Assembly: GCF_019710575.1 (NCBI RefSeq)
Contig: NZ_JAHWFK010000052.1
Coordinates: forward strand, 1-64,000
Direction of reading: 5' to 3'
DNA: 64,000 nt
Origin: Paractinoplanes polyasparticus
Lineage (GTDB): Bacteria > Actinomycetota > Actinomycetes > Mycobacteriales > Micromonosporaceae
A model generated the notes under the pieces. It was not told the origin of the DNA and searched no databases. It was given only the letters and a program-made list of their open reading frames with translations. Shown here in pieces: positions 43,000 to 51,188 of this stretch. How positions within the stretch are numbered: the first letter of the stretch is position 1; the number at the start of each line of letters is the position of its first letter. The translations under genes and the position numbers were made by a program.

Positions 43000-44886
43000 A
43001 TGCTCGAAGGAAGGTACGAAGGAGACAGCGGCCGCTATTTTCTCGAACTACGGTTCGATTCCACCGGCGGGGGCGTCGTCAGCGGCGACCTGTTCGTGCC
43101 CGGTCCGGCTCCGCGGGACCATCTCGCGTCGTTCCGGACGAGTGGGAAGGGTGACGACGGCTGGTCGGTGGTGTGCCAGGCGACCGGACGCCGGATCAGC
43201 GGCGGCGCCCTGACCCTCACCGGTTTCGCGGGCGACGACGAGGCGGTGACCATGAAGCTGAGCCTCGACCAGCCGTTGCCGGGTCTGCCCTTCGGCGAGC
43301 CGATCGTCGTGGTCGCGCGGTGGGTGTCGGCGGCGTTCCGCCGGCTCGCCATCGAGACGGAGACCGAGCAGGGCGTCCAGGTGCCGGAGACCACGACGGT
43401 GAACGGTGTGCGGGCCTCGGTGGCGGACTGCCTGCGGCGAGCCGGCATCGAGGTGACGACCGCCGGCCGGCCCTCCCGCATCAACGCCGAGGCCGGCGGG
43501 TGGAGGTGGAGCGACGCCAACGTCCAGACACTGCTCGAGGCGCTGGCCAACACGCATCGAGAGCCGGGACCTCGCGTCGACTGGCAGATCCAGCTGCTCC
43601 AGTTGTCACGGTCGTCGCAGGAGGGCATCTACGGCGTCATGTACGACGAGGCGGGACCCGATCCGCGGCAGGGCTGCGCGGTCTTCGTGGACGAGATCCG
43701 CGCCGGTTTCGGCACGGACGCCGAACGCGAGCGGGAGATCATCATGACCACGGCCCACGAGCTCGGACATGCGCTGAACCTCACCCACCGTTTCGAGCGG
43801 GCCGTCGGGCGGGCCGGTTCCACCTCGGTCATGAACTACCCCCAGGAGTACGACGGCGGCGGCGGGGTCGACGGGTTCTGGCGGCGTTTCACCTACAGCT
43901 TCGACCCGGACGAGCTGGCGTTCCTGCGCCACGGCACCCGGTCCGCCGTGATGCCCGGCGGCGCGCCCTTCCACTCGGCCGACTACTGGAGCTCGGCGCC
44001 CGGCGGCCGGCCCACGCTGCCGGTGAGCACGGTCGCCGGCTTCGAGCTGTCGCTCATCCCGCCGCCCGTCGGCGCGTACTTCGCCTTCGGGCAGCCGATT
44101 CAGCTCGAGGTGAAGCTGAGCAACACCGGCCGCCGCACGCTGTTGGTGCCGCGCGGGGTGCTCGACATCAAGGCCGGCTACCTCGAGATCCTGGTCGAGC
44201 CCACCGGCGCCGCGGGGACCGCGCGGGCGGACGAGACGCAGGCCTTCACCCCGACCATCCAGCGCTGCCTCGACCTCACGCCGGGCCGCCGTCCGTTCGC
44301 CCCCGGCGACCGGCCGCTGACCCGCAACGTCAGCCTGAGCTTCGGTTCCGGCGGCTTCACCATGGCCGAGCCCGGCGGCTACCGCCTCACGCCCGTGCTG
44401 ACCGTTCCCGGCCGCGCGGGTGGGCCGGCCACGGTCGTGCTGAGGGGCTCCACGCTGGCGGTGTGGGTCGCGTACCCGAAGACCCAGCTGGACGAGATGC
44501 ACGCGACAAGACTGTTGCAGCAGTCGGTCGGGGCGTGGACGTCGCTGGCCGGCGGCAGCTCGTTCGGCGACGCCGCGACCGTCGTCCGGGAGATCCGGGA
44601 GGAGCGAATGAAGGTGGTCGAGAACCCGCTGCGCGATCCGCTCACCGTGTCGCTGAGCCGCACGCTGGGCATCCACTTCTCCCGGTCGTACCTGGTCCAC
44701 GAGAAACAGGAGCTGAGCACCGTACGGAAGGAGCCGGAACTCGCCGCCACGATGCTCCGCCCGCTGGTCGACGACGCCGGCGCGCTGAACTGCTTCGACC
44801 CGACCACGGCGCGGGAGACCGAGGAACTCGCCGCCGAGATCGAGCGGCTGCTCAGGCCGGAACAGCCTCCGCCGGAAGCACTCTGA
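43000..44886 (+). CDS. Metzincin-like zinc metalloprotease without signal peptide
   Basis: 628 residues from ATG 43000, which has GAGAGG eight bases upstream; a GTG at 42991 is the alternative. The zinc site HELGHALNLTH is at 253-263 (HExxHxxxxxH) and the Met-turn SVMNYP follows with Met278, which together define metzincins. The N-terminal 130 residues form a beta-rich domain and the 300 C-terminal residues hold more beta-rich parts, possibly a cupredoxin- or Ig-like fold. No signal peptide or membrane helix is seen, so export is unclear. The last 35 bases overlap the convergent regulator gene. Confidence 0.85.
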   Translation: MLEGRYEGDSGRYFLELRFDSTGGGVVSGDLFVPGPAPRDHLASFRTSGKGDDGWSVVCQATGRRISGGALTLTGFAGDDEAVTMKLSLDQPLPGLPFGEPIVVVARWVSAAFRRLAIETETEQGVQVPETTTVNGVRASVADCLRRAGIEVTTAGRPSRINAEAGGWRWSDANVQTLLEALANTHREPGPRVDWQIQLLQLSRSSQEGIYGVMYDEAGPDPRQGCAVFVDEIRAGFGTDAEREREIIMTTAHELGHALNLTHRFERAVGRAGSTSVMNYPQEYDGGGGVDGFWRRFTYSFDPDELAFLRHGTRSAVMPGGAPFHSADYWSSAPGGRPTLPVSTVAGFELSLIPPPVGAYFAFGQPIQLEVKLSNTGRRTLLVPRGVLDIKAGYLEILVEPTGAAGTARADETQAFTPTIQRCLDLTPGRRPFAPGDRPLTRNVSLSFGSGGFTMAEPGGYRLTPVLTVPGRAGGPATVVLRGSTLAVWVAYPKTQLDEMHATRLLQQSVGAWTSLAGGSSFGDAATVVREIREERMKVVENPLRDPLTVSLSRTLGIHFSRSYLVHEKQELSTVRKEPELAATMLRPLVDDAGALNCFDPTTARETEELAAEIERLLRPEQPPPEAL

Positions 44887-45610
44887 CCAGTCCCGAGCGG
44901 TACGCGACCACGACCGCCCGGGTCCTGTCCCGGCACTGCAGCTTCATCAGGATGCGGCCGATGTGGGTGCGGACGGTGCCGTCGCTCAGCCACAGCCGTT
45001 CGGCGATCTCGGCGTTGCCCAGGCCGTGCGCGAGCAGCACGAGCACCTCGCGCTCACGCACGGTCAGCCGGCGGATCAGGGCGTTCGAGCTGTCGTCGCC
45101 GGTCCGGCTCACCGGCTCGAGCAGCAGGTCCCGGACGACCACGTCGTCGAGCCAGACCCCGGCCGTGGCCACCGCGCGGACCGCGCCGACCAGCACGTGC
45201 GGCGGCCGCGACAGCAGCAGGAAGCCCGCGGCCCCGGCGCGCATCGCGGCCCAGGCCAGCTGCGGCGTGTACCCGTCGGCGAGCGCGAGCACCCGGACCG
45301 GCCGTTCCTCGCAGTGCTTCAGCCCGCGGGCCACCACCCGGGCGATGGCGTCGATCGCGCTGCCGTCGATACCCGGCACCTCCAACAGCAGCACGTCCGG
45401 GCAGAGGGTGGCGGCGACGGTCGTGACGACGTCCTCGCCGCCGCCGGTCTCGGCCACCACGTCGATGTCGGGGCAGGCGGCCAGCAGCGCGCCGATGCCG
45501 GCTCGGATCATCGGGTGGTCGTCGGCGACGACCACCCGGACGTACGCCGCCGCAGCGGCCGGTCTGCGGGACGCGAGCAGCGCCACCGTCCGGTTGTCCG
45601 AGTTGGTCAT
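44852..45610 (-). CDS. NarL/LuxR-type response regulator with degenerate receiver domain
   Basis: 252 residues. The receiver (about 24-150) keeps the acid pair D30-D31, but the phospho-acceptor position reads LLLEVPG, with Glu77 where Asp is expected and two residues missing in the loop. The conserved lysine after beta-5 is Leu133 (GFLLLSRPP). The LuxR helix-turn-helix (182-245; LTVREREVL...NAEIAERLWLSDGTVRTHIGRI in two pieces) is intact. A Glu often mimics phospho-Asp, so the protein may be active without a kinase (inference). GGAGG leads the ATG. It lies downstream of the LAL regulator gene. Confidence 0.88.
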   Translation of the reverse strand: MTNSDNRTVALLASRRPAAAAAYVRVVVADDHPMIRAGIGALLAACPDIDVVAETGGGEDVVTTVAATLCPDVLLLEVPGIDGSAIDAIARVVARGLKHCEERPVRVLALADGYTPQLAWAAMRAGAAGFLLLSRPPHVLVGAVRAVATAGVWLDDVVVRDLLLEPVSRTGDDSSNALIRRLTVREREVLVLLAHGLGNAEIAERLWLSDGTVRTHIGRILMKLQCRDRTRAVVVAYRSGLVRVLPAEAVPA

Positions 45611-45668
45611 TACAGCCTCCGAGGGTGTGATGTCTCCCCATCGTCGAATTACCGGCCGGCCGCCGGCG

Positions 45669-45686
45669 TCAGGGTGCGCCCCCTGA
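45669..45686 (-). terminator. Hairpin after the LAL regulator gene
   Basis: TCAGGG (45669-45674) and CCCTGA (45681-45686) form a 6-bp stem with a six-base loop directly beyond the LAL stop. No U-tract follows. It may end the LAL transcript or only weaken read-through into the response regulator gene 80 bases further. Confidence 0.4.
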
Positions 45687-45689
45687 GAA

Positions 45690-48491
45690 TTAGCGTTCCG
45701 CTCCCAGCGCGGCCCCGAGGTGCTCGCGTCCGGGCACAGCGAGCTTGCGGTAGACGGCGGCAAGGTGCGTCTCGACCGTCTTGATGCTCACGTAGAGGCT
45801 CTCCGCGATCTCGCGGTTGGTGCGGCCGTCGGCGGCCAGCCGGGCGACCGCGGCCTGGCTGTCGGTCAGCGCGGCCACCCCGGTCACCCGGGTGCGGCGG
45901 GGACGGCCGCCGGCCGTGCGGATCTCGGCGATGAGCCGTTCCGCCAGGCGGGGCATGTCGAGCCGGACGGCGTCGTCGAGGGCGGCGGCGAGCTCGGCCC
46001 GGGCCTCACGCAGCCGCCCGGCCCGGCGCAACGCCGCCCCGTAGCTGGCCCGCACCCGTGCCAGCACCGGAAGGCGCGGGGTGCCGGCGGCGACCGAGAC
46101 CGCCTCCGCGAGCAGTTCCACCGACTCCCGAGCGGGCGCGAACGACGCGCGGCGGCGCAGGGCCAGCGCGAGCCGGAACGGCGGGCCGTGGCGGCGCCGG
46201 ACGGTCAGCTCGCGCTCGGCCTCGTGCCGGGCCCGATCACGGTCGCCCAGTTGCTCGTACGCGTGGCTGGCGACCAGATGCACCTCGAACTCGATCTCGC
46301 GCTCGGTGACCGCGGACGCCGGGCTGTCCGGCAGGGCCAGGCAGGCCAGTGCCTGAGCGGGCCGGCCGGACAGCAACGCCTCGAGCGCGGTCACGAAGAA
46401 CGCCTCGCCCGCGCTGCGCCGCAGGTGCCGGGCGGCCTCGGCGTAGTCGCCGCGCTCGAACTGGATGCAACCACGGGCCGAGTACGCCAGGCCGACATAG
46501 ATCGTCAGGCCGTACCGCTGGGCAAACCGTTCCGCCTCGCCCAGCATGACCTGCGCCTCCTCGAAACGACCGCACCGCAACCGGTTCAGCACGGTGCGGT
46601 GCGACCACTCGGCCTGCAGATCGGGGGCGATGTGCCGCAGCCGGGCCACCTCGGGGCGAAGCCGGGCGAGCACCCGGTCGGCGTCGGGCATGGCCTCGAC
46701 CGAGGCGAGGAACCCGGCCGACTCGAGCGCCGCCATCACCTCCCAGTACGTCAGCGGACGCTGATCGGGCAGATCCTGGACCACGCGGCGGAGGTGGGCG
46801 AGGAACTCGGCGGGCGGGCAGCGGCCGGTGCCCCGGCGGTGGACGGCGGCGTAGAGCAACAGGCGGCGCTGCTCCCCCGAGCCGGTCGGCAGACGCTCCA
46901 GGTCGACGTCGGTCAACCGAGCCGGCGCGTCCTCGGCCCGGCCGGTGGCCACGTGCATCAGCAGCGTCGAGCGCAGTCGGATCTCGGCCGGGGTGTTCCC
47001 GTACGGTTCGGCGGCGATCGCCCGTGCGCGGAGCCCGGCCACGGCGTCCTCGTCGTCGACCTCGTACACCAGCTCGAAAAGCTCGGCCAGGGCACACATC
47101 GACAGCTCGCGCGAGCCGGTCTCGGCCACCTCGGTGAGATGCTCCCGGGCCCGGGCCGGCGCGCCCGTCGCCCGTTCCGCCCCGGCCATCGCAAGCAGCA
47201 ACGCCGGGCGCTCGGGTGGCGCCGGTGGTTCGGCGAGCGCGCGGATGAGCAGCTGGCGCGCCGTCTCGGGCGAGCCCGATTCGAGGTCGCGGCGAGCCTC
47301 GGCGACCAGCAGGTCGATCACGCCGGCCGAGGCCGCCGGCGGGGCCCGCAGCAGGTGCTTGGCGACCTGGGCGCTCGAGGCCGAGGCCTGTTGGAGCACG
47401 CGTGCGGCCCGGGCGTGCAGCCGCCCCAGTTGTCCCTCGTCGATGGTCTGCTCGACCGCGGCGCGGACGAGCGGGTGGGGAAACGCAGCCGGCTCGGCCC
47501 GGGCCAGGATCGAGGCGGCCCGCAACGCGGCCGCCTGGGCGAACGCATCGTCGACGGAGGCGAGCGCCCCGATGTGCCGAAGAGGGGTGTCGTCGCCCAG
47601 CACGGCGGCTGCCTGAGCGACGGCCGTGGCCGTCGGGCCGAGTTCGCCCAGCCGCCAGCGGACCGTCCGGATGAGCGCGTCCGGTCCGGTCGCGGCCAGC
47701 TCGGCGGCGGTCGGGGCGGTCGGTGGCCGGCCCGCCGCCACCAGCGGTCGCACGAGTTCGCGCAGATAGAAGACGTTGCCCCCGCTGGCCTGGGCACAGG
47801 CCTGCGTGAACAGGGCGTCGGGCGCGACGCCGAAGGCAGTCCGCAGCACGGCGGCGACCCCGGACCCGGTGAGCGGCGCCGGCCGCAGCACCCGCGCGCC
47901 CTCGAGCGTGGCCAGCCTGTCGAGCATCGCCCCCACGGCCGGATCGGACGCCGGGCGCGCGGTGACGACGATGCCGAACGGCGCGTTCCGCAGGTCCTCG
48001 GCGGCGTCGGCCAGGATCCGCAACGACTCCGAGTCGGCCCAGTGCGCGTCGTCGACCGCCAGCAGCACCGGGCCGGCGTCGGCCAGAGTGGCCAGCAACC
48101 AATGACAGCCGTAGTCCACGCCGGCGACCGTCGCCGTCCCCGGGACGAACAGTGGCGCCGCGAAGGCGGCCGCGCCGGAGAGCGCCTGGGGACCACCGAT
48201 CCGCATCACTTCGGGCCCGAGCAGGCGGCGCAGCAGCTCGTAGGGCGCCGCCGTGGAGAGGTGCGGGGTGCGCGCCCAGAGCGCGCGGAAACCGGCGGCC
48301 AGCGCCTCTTCGCGGGTCGCCTGCAGCAGCGCCGTCTTGCCGACCCCGGCCGCGCCCTCGATGACCACGACCCGCGCCGTCCCGGATTCGGCGTCGCGAA
48401 GCCCCGCACGCAGTGCGGCAAGCTCCCGCGCGCGATCAACCATCGTGGCGGATCGCTCGCCCCCGGCGGCTGTCCGCGACCGTGCGGCCAT
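45690..48491 (-). CDS. LAL-type LuxR transcriptional regulator with AAA ATPase domain
   Basis: About 933 residues. An AAA domain opens with VDRARELAALRAGL and Walker A GAAGVGKTALL, with Walker B LLAVDDAHWAD. The centre is helical and TPR-like; the C-terminal LuxR helix-turn-helix is LTDSQAAVARLAADGRTNREIAESLYVSIKTVETHL (in parts). Such LAL proteins are pathway activators in actinomycetes, often for secondary metabolism or sugar use. Start uncertain: ATG 48491, ATG 48443 or ATG 48533, none with a clear ribosome site. It is divergent from the radical SAM operon at 48658, whose regulator it may be. Confidence 0.88.
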   Translation of the reverse strand: MAARSRTAAGGERSATMVDRARELAALRAGLRDAESGTARVVVIEGAAGVGKTALLQATREEALAAGFRALWARTPHLSTAAPYELLRRLLGPEVMRIGGPQALSGAAAFAAPLFVPGTATVAGVDYGCHWLLATLADAGPVLLAVDDAHWADSESLRILADAAEDLRNAPFGIVVTARPASDPAVGAMLDRLATLEGARVLRPAPLTGSGVAAVLRTAFGVAPDALFTQACAQASGGNVFYLRELVRPLVAAGRPPTAPTAAELAATGPDALIRTVRWRLGELGPTATAVAQAAAVLGDDTPLRHIGALASVDDAFAQAAALRAASILARAEPAAFPHPLVRAAVEQTIDEGQLGRLHARAARVLQQASASSAQVAKHLLRAPPAASAGVIDLLVAEARRDLESGSPETARQLLIRALAEPPAPPERPALLLAMAGAERATGAPARAREHLTEVAETGSRELSMCALAELFELVYEVDDEDAVAGLRARAIAAEPYGNTPAEIRLRSTLLMHVATGRAEDAPARLTDVDLERLPTGSGEQRRLLLYAAVHRRGTGRCPPAEFLAHLRRVVQDLPDQRPLTYWEVMAALESAGFLASVEAMPDADRVLARLRPEVARLRHIAPDLQAEWSHRTVLNRLRCGRFEEAQVMLGEAERFAQRYGLTIYVGLAYSARGCIQFERGDYAEAARHLRRSAGEAFFVTALEALLSGRPAQALACLALPDSPASAVTEREIEFEVHLVASHAYEQLGDRDRARHEAERELTVRRRHGPPFRLALALRRRASFAPARESVELLAEAVSVAAGTPRLPVLARVRASYGAALRRAGRLREARAELAAALDDAVRLDMPRLAERLIAEIRTAGGRPRRTRVTGVAALTDSQAAVARLAADGRTNREIAESLYVSIKTVETHLAAVYRKLAVPGREHLGAALGAER

Positions 48492-48657
48492 GTCCGGAAT
48501 GCTAAGTGGAACGACGGCGAACCTGCATCCCATTAACGGAGCCCGCTCGGCGTATTGACATTCACGTTTCCCGGCGGAAGCGTTAATAGTCGGACCGGCG
48601 CTTTTCGATCATTTTTGTCAGACCTTTATGCGAGCACCAGGCGGGGAGTGATCGACC
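48492..48657. promoter_or_regulatory. AT-richer divergent promoter region of the LAL and radical SAM genes
   Basis: This gap has several A/T runs (TTTTCGATCATTTTTG and CGTTAATAG), rare in this window. A perfect -35 hexamer TTGACA is at 48555-48560 on the plus strand, but the best -10-like sequence (TTAATA) is 22 bases on, too far for a standard promoter, so an activator may be needed. GGGGAG precedes the ATG at 48658. Confidence 0.45.
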
Positions 48658-49035
48658 ATGCCCGACGGCCAGAGTCCGTCCACAGTCAACTATGTAGTGA
48701 TCGACGCGGAATCGCTGACCTCCTTTCCCGCCGATATTCGCCGGGCGGCCGAGTTGCTGTCCGCATTTCTCGACGGCATCACGATGGGCCGGATGCTCGC
48801 CGACGATGCCGGCGACAGCGCCCCCGCTCCCCGGTCGACGGAGCCGCAGACACAGACACTGCGTGGACGCATCGAATCCACCTTGGCGGCCGGCCACACG
48901 CCGCTGCGGGTCGGCGGGTGCAGTCTCATCGCCGGCGACGTGACACGGGTCTCCGAACCGGGCGCCGAGCGCGACATCGTGCTCGTGTGGGGTCCCAACG
49001 CCGCCGCCACGGTGAGAGCAGTTTTCCCGTCATGA
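48658..49035 (+). CDS. Unknown 125-residue protein co-translated with a radical SAM enzyme
   Basis: 125 residues, led by GGGGAG. No signal peptide. The N-terminal half (about 10-50) looks alpha/beta with an amphipathic helix around IRRAAELLSAFLDGI; a Pro/Ser/Thr linker (51-66) follows, then a beta-rich half with one cysteine (C88). I do not recognise a family. Its stop overlaps the radical SAM ATG (ATGA), so both are made in step, and it is the natural candidate for the substrate or a recognition partner of that enzyme. It lacks the obvious core of known RiPP precursors: no Gly/Cys/Ser-rich tail, no leader GG site. Confidence 0.75.
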   Translation: MPDGQSPSTVNYVVIDAESLTSFPADIRRAAELLSAFLDGITMGRMLADDAGDSAPAPRSTEPQTQTLRGRIESTLAAGHTPLRVGGCSLIAGDVTRVSEPGAERDIVLVWGPNAAATVRAVFPS

Positions 49036-50330
49036 GGGAATCCCGCTACAACGTCTGGGTCGACGACGGCGCCCGGACGCACGTCTACAACGGAGTCTCC
49101 GGCCGGGTGACGTCGATGCCGGGCGACCGGCGGGCGCCGTTGCAGCGGTTCATCGCCGGCGACGACGACGCTCCGGCCGACCCGCAACTGCTGGCGGCCA
49201 TGGCGCGTGCCGGAATGATCGTCGCGGACGGAACGGACGAGCTCGACCTGTTGCGGAAACGCTACGAGGCGACGCGCGCGAACCCGGACCGCTTCCACCT
49301 GACCGTCGTGACGAGTCTCGGCTGCAACCTCGACTGTCCGTACTGCTTCGAGGCCAAACACCCTTCGCTGCTGGGTGACGAGGTCCAGGAGCGTCTGTTG
49401 CGCCTGGTCGATCGCAAGCTTTCTTCCGTACGCGCTCTGGAAGTGCTTTGGTACGGCGGTGAACCCCTGGTCGGTCTGCCGGCCCTGCTGGCGCTCTCCG
49501 ACGAGTTCATCGCTCGCGCCGCAGCGGCCGGAGTGGCGTACTCGGCCGGAATCATCACCAACGGCCACCTGCTGGACGCCGAGACCGCCCACCGATTGCG
49601 GGCGCGCGGCGTCCGGGCGACACAGGTGACCATGGACGGCCCGCGCGAGGTGCACGACCGGCGCCGCCCGCTCGCCGGCGGCCGGGGCACCTTCGACCAG
49701 CTGCTGGCCAACGTCGTCGCGGTGGCCGGCATCCTCGACGTGACCGTCCGGGTCAACCTCGACACCGGCAACCTCGGCGACGCGCCCCGGCTGCTGCACG
49801 AGCTGGCCGCCGCCGGCCTGGCCGGGCGGATCGCCGTCTCCCCCGGGCACGTGGTCGCGACCAGGGTGAACCTGCTCGCGCCCAGCGCCCGGTACCACAC
49901 GGCCTGCCTCCCGCGAGCGGAGTTCGCCCAGGCCGAGGGCGAGTTCGCCGAGCTGGCCGACCGGCTCGGCTTCGCCACCGTCGCGCCGCCCGCCCCGAGC
50001 GGCGCCCCCTGCACCGCCGTGCGTGACAACGAGCTCGTGATCGGCAGCCGGGGCGAGATCTACAAGTGCACCGAGACGGTCGGCGACCCGGCCGAGGTGA
50101 TCGGCAACCTGCTCACCTGGCCCCAGCCCGGCGACCGCCTGTCGAAGTGGCTCACCTACGACCCGTTCGCCGACGAGGACTGCCGGTCGTGCGTGGCGCT
50201 GCCGGTCTGCATGGGCGGCTGCGCCTACCACGCGATGAACGCGAGCCTGCGGGACTCGCGCTGCTCGACGTTCCGCTTCCGTCACGAGGAACAGGTGCGA
50301 CGGCTGGTCCGGCGCGGCCCGGCGCGGTGA
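49032..50330 (+). CDS. Radical SAM/SPASM peptide- or protein-modifying enzyme
   Basis: 432 residues. The N-terminal 85 residues form a small domain of the kind that precedes the barrel in peptide-modifying radical SAM enzymes. The radical SAM cluster is C98-x3-C102-x2-C105 (LGCNLDCPYC), with GGEP at 142-145 for SAM binding. A canonical SPASM region follows: C327-x13-G341-x4-C346, then C384-x2-C387-x5-C393-x3-C397 and C411, enough for two auxiliary 4Fe-4S clusters. Known SPASM enzymes make Cys, Tyr or Trp crosslinks or oxidise residues in ribosomal peptides. It is coupled on both sides by 4-bp overlaps to the 125-residue protein and to a DUF2236 oxygenase. Substrate unknown. Confidence 0.92.
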   Translation: MRESRYNVWVDDGARTHVYNGVSGRVTSMPGDRRAPLQRFIAGDDDAPADPQLLAAMARAGMIVADGTDELDLLRKRYEATRANPDRFHLTVVTSLGCNLDCPYCFEAKHPSLLGDEVQERLLRLVDRKLSSVRALEVLWYGGEPLVGLPALLALSDEFIARAAAAGVAYSAGIITNGHLLDAETAHRLRARGVRATQVTMDGPREVHDRRRPLAGGRGTFDQLLANVVAVAGILDVTVRVNLDTGNLGDAPRLLHELAAAGLAGRIAVSPGHVVATRVNLLAPSARYHTACLPRAEFAQAEGEFAELADRLGFATVAPPAPSGAPCTAVRDNELVIGSRGEIYKCTETVGDPAEVIGNLLTWPQPGDRLSKWLTYDPFADEDCRSCVALPVCMGGCAYHAMNASLRDSRCSTFRFRHEEQVRRLVRRGPAR

Positions 50331-51094
50331 CCGGGCACGACGCGGCCCTGCGCCGGGTCACGGCCGAGGGTCTGCTGCTGGCCGGGGGCGGGCGGGCCAC
50401 GCTGCTGCAGATCGCGCATCCGCTCGTGGCTCGCGGCGTCTACGAGCACAGCGATTTCGCGGCGCGCCCGCTGGCCCGGCTGCGGTCGACACTTCTCTAT
50501 TCGTACGCGGTGCTGTTCGGGTCCGCCGCCGAGGCCGAGAAGATGAGCCGGTCCGTCCGCGCCCTGCACTCCCGGGTCCGCGGGCCGGGCTACGCCGCCG
50601 ACGACCCAGCGCTGCTGGTCTGGGTCAACGCCACCCTGTACGACACGGCGATGCTGCTCTACCAGCGCGCGTTCGGCCCGCTGAGCGAGGCGGACGCCGA
50701 CGAGTGCCACCGCCGGTACAGCGTGGTCGCCACCTCGATCGGCTGCCCGCCGGACGCCTGGCCGCCCGACCGGGCCGCGTTCGCCCGCTACTACGACGAC
50801 ATGCTGGGCTCCCTGCGAGTCAGCGCCGAGGCCCGCGAGATAGCGGGCGCGCTGCTGAGCACGAGCACCTTGCCGATGGCGCTGCGGCCCGTCCAGCCGC
50901 TCGTGCGGTTCGTGACCGTCGGCCTGCTGCCCGAGCCGGTCCGAGCGGGCTTCGGCTTCAGTTGGACGGCCCGGCAGCAGCGCCGCCTGGACCGTGCCCT
51001 GGCGGTCACCGCGGCCGTCTACCCGCGGCTGCCGGCCAGGTTGCGCCACCTGCCGAAGGACTGGTCCCTGGCCGAGCTGCGCCGCCACTCGTAG
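50327..51094 (+). CDS. DUF2236 (MpaB/latex-clearing-type) oxygenase family protein
   Basis: 255 residues starting at GTG that overlaps the radical SAM stop (GTGA). The opening LLLAGGGRATLLQIAHPLVARGVYEHSDF with His31, followed by LARLRSTL, is the family signature. Relatives include heme-binding latex-clearing protein and the fungal MpaB oxygenase that cleaves a carbon chain. The rest is helical, as expected; no signal peptide. Strict coupling to a radical SAM enzyme is not a pairing I know for this family. It could oxidise the modified product or a cofactor. Confidence 0.85.
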   Translation: MTGHDAALRRVTAEGLLLAGGGRATLLQIAHPLVARGVYEHSDFAARPLARLRSTLLYSYAVLFGSAAEAEKMSRSVRALHSRVRGPGYAADDPALLVWVNATLYDTAMLLYQRAFGPLSEADADECHRRYSVVATSIGCPPDAWPPDRAAFARYYDDMLGSLRVSAEAREIAGALLSTSTLPMALRPVQPLVRFVTVGLLPEPVRAGFGFSWTARQQRRLDRALAVTAAVYPRLPARLRHLPKDWSLAELRRHS

Positions 51095-51106
51095 GAGCGG
51101 TGAGAG

Positions 51107-51158
51107 CCCGGGCGCGAACTTTCTCTGGCACGGTACGTCCGGAATAACCCGGGCGCGA
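51107..51158 (+). repeat. Pair of 11-bp direct repeats ahead of the aminopeptidase gene
   Basis: CCCGGGCGCGA occurs at 51107-51117 and again at 51148-51158, start to start 41 bases, close to four helical turns. The second copy covers the place expected for the -35 of the pepN promoter, so a regulator binding both copies could repress or activate it. Chance GC repeats cannot be excluded. Confidence 0.4.
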
Positions 51159-51175
51159 TTCGGGAGGCGAAGTCC

Positions 51176-51181
51176 TACGAT
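51176..51181 (+). promoter_or_regulatory. -10 element of a probable leaderless pepN promoter
   Basis: TACGAT ends seven bases before the ATG at 51189, the spacing seen in actinobacterial leaderless transcripts, in which transcription starts at or next to the A of ATG. The gene has no ribosome site in range; the nearest purine run (GGGAGGCGAAG) is about 18 bases away. Confidence 0.5.
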
Positions 51182-51188
51182 CGTCGGC

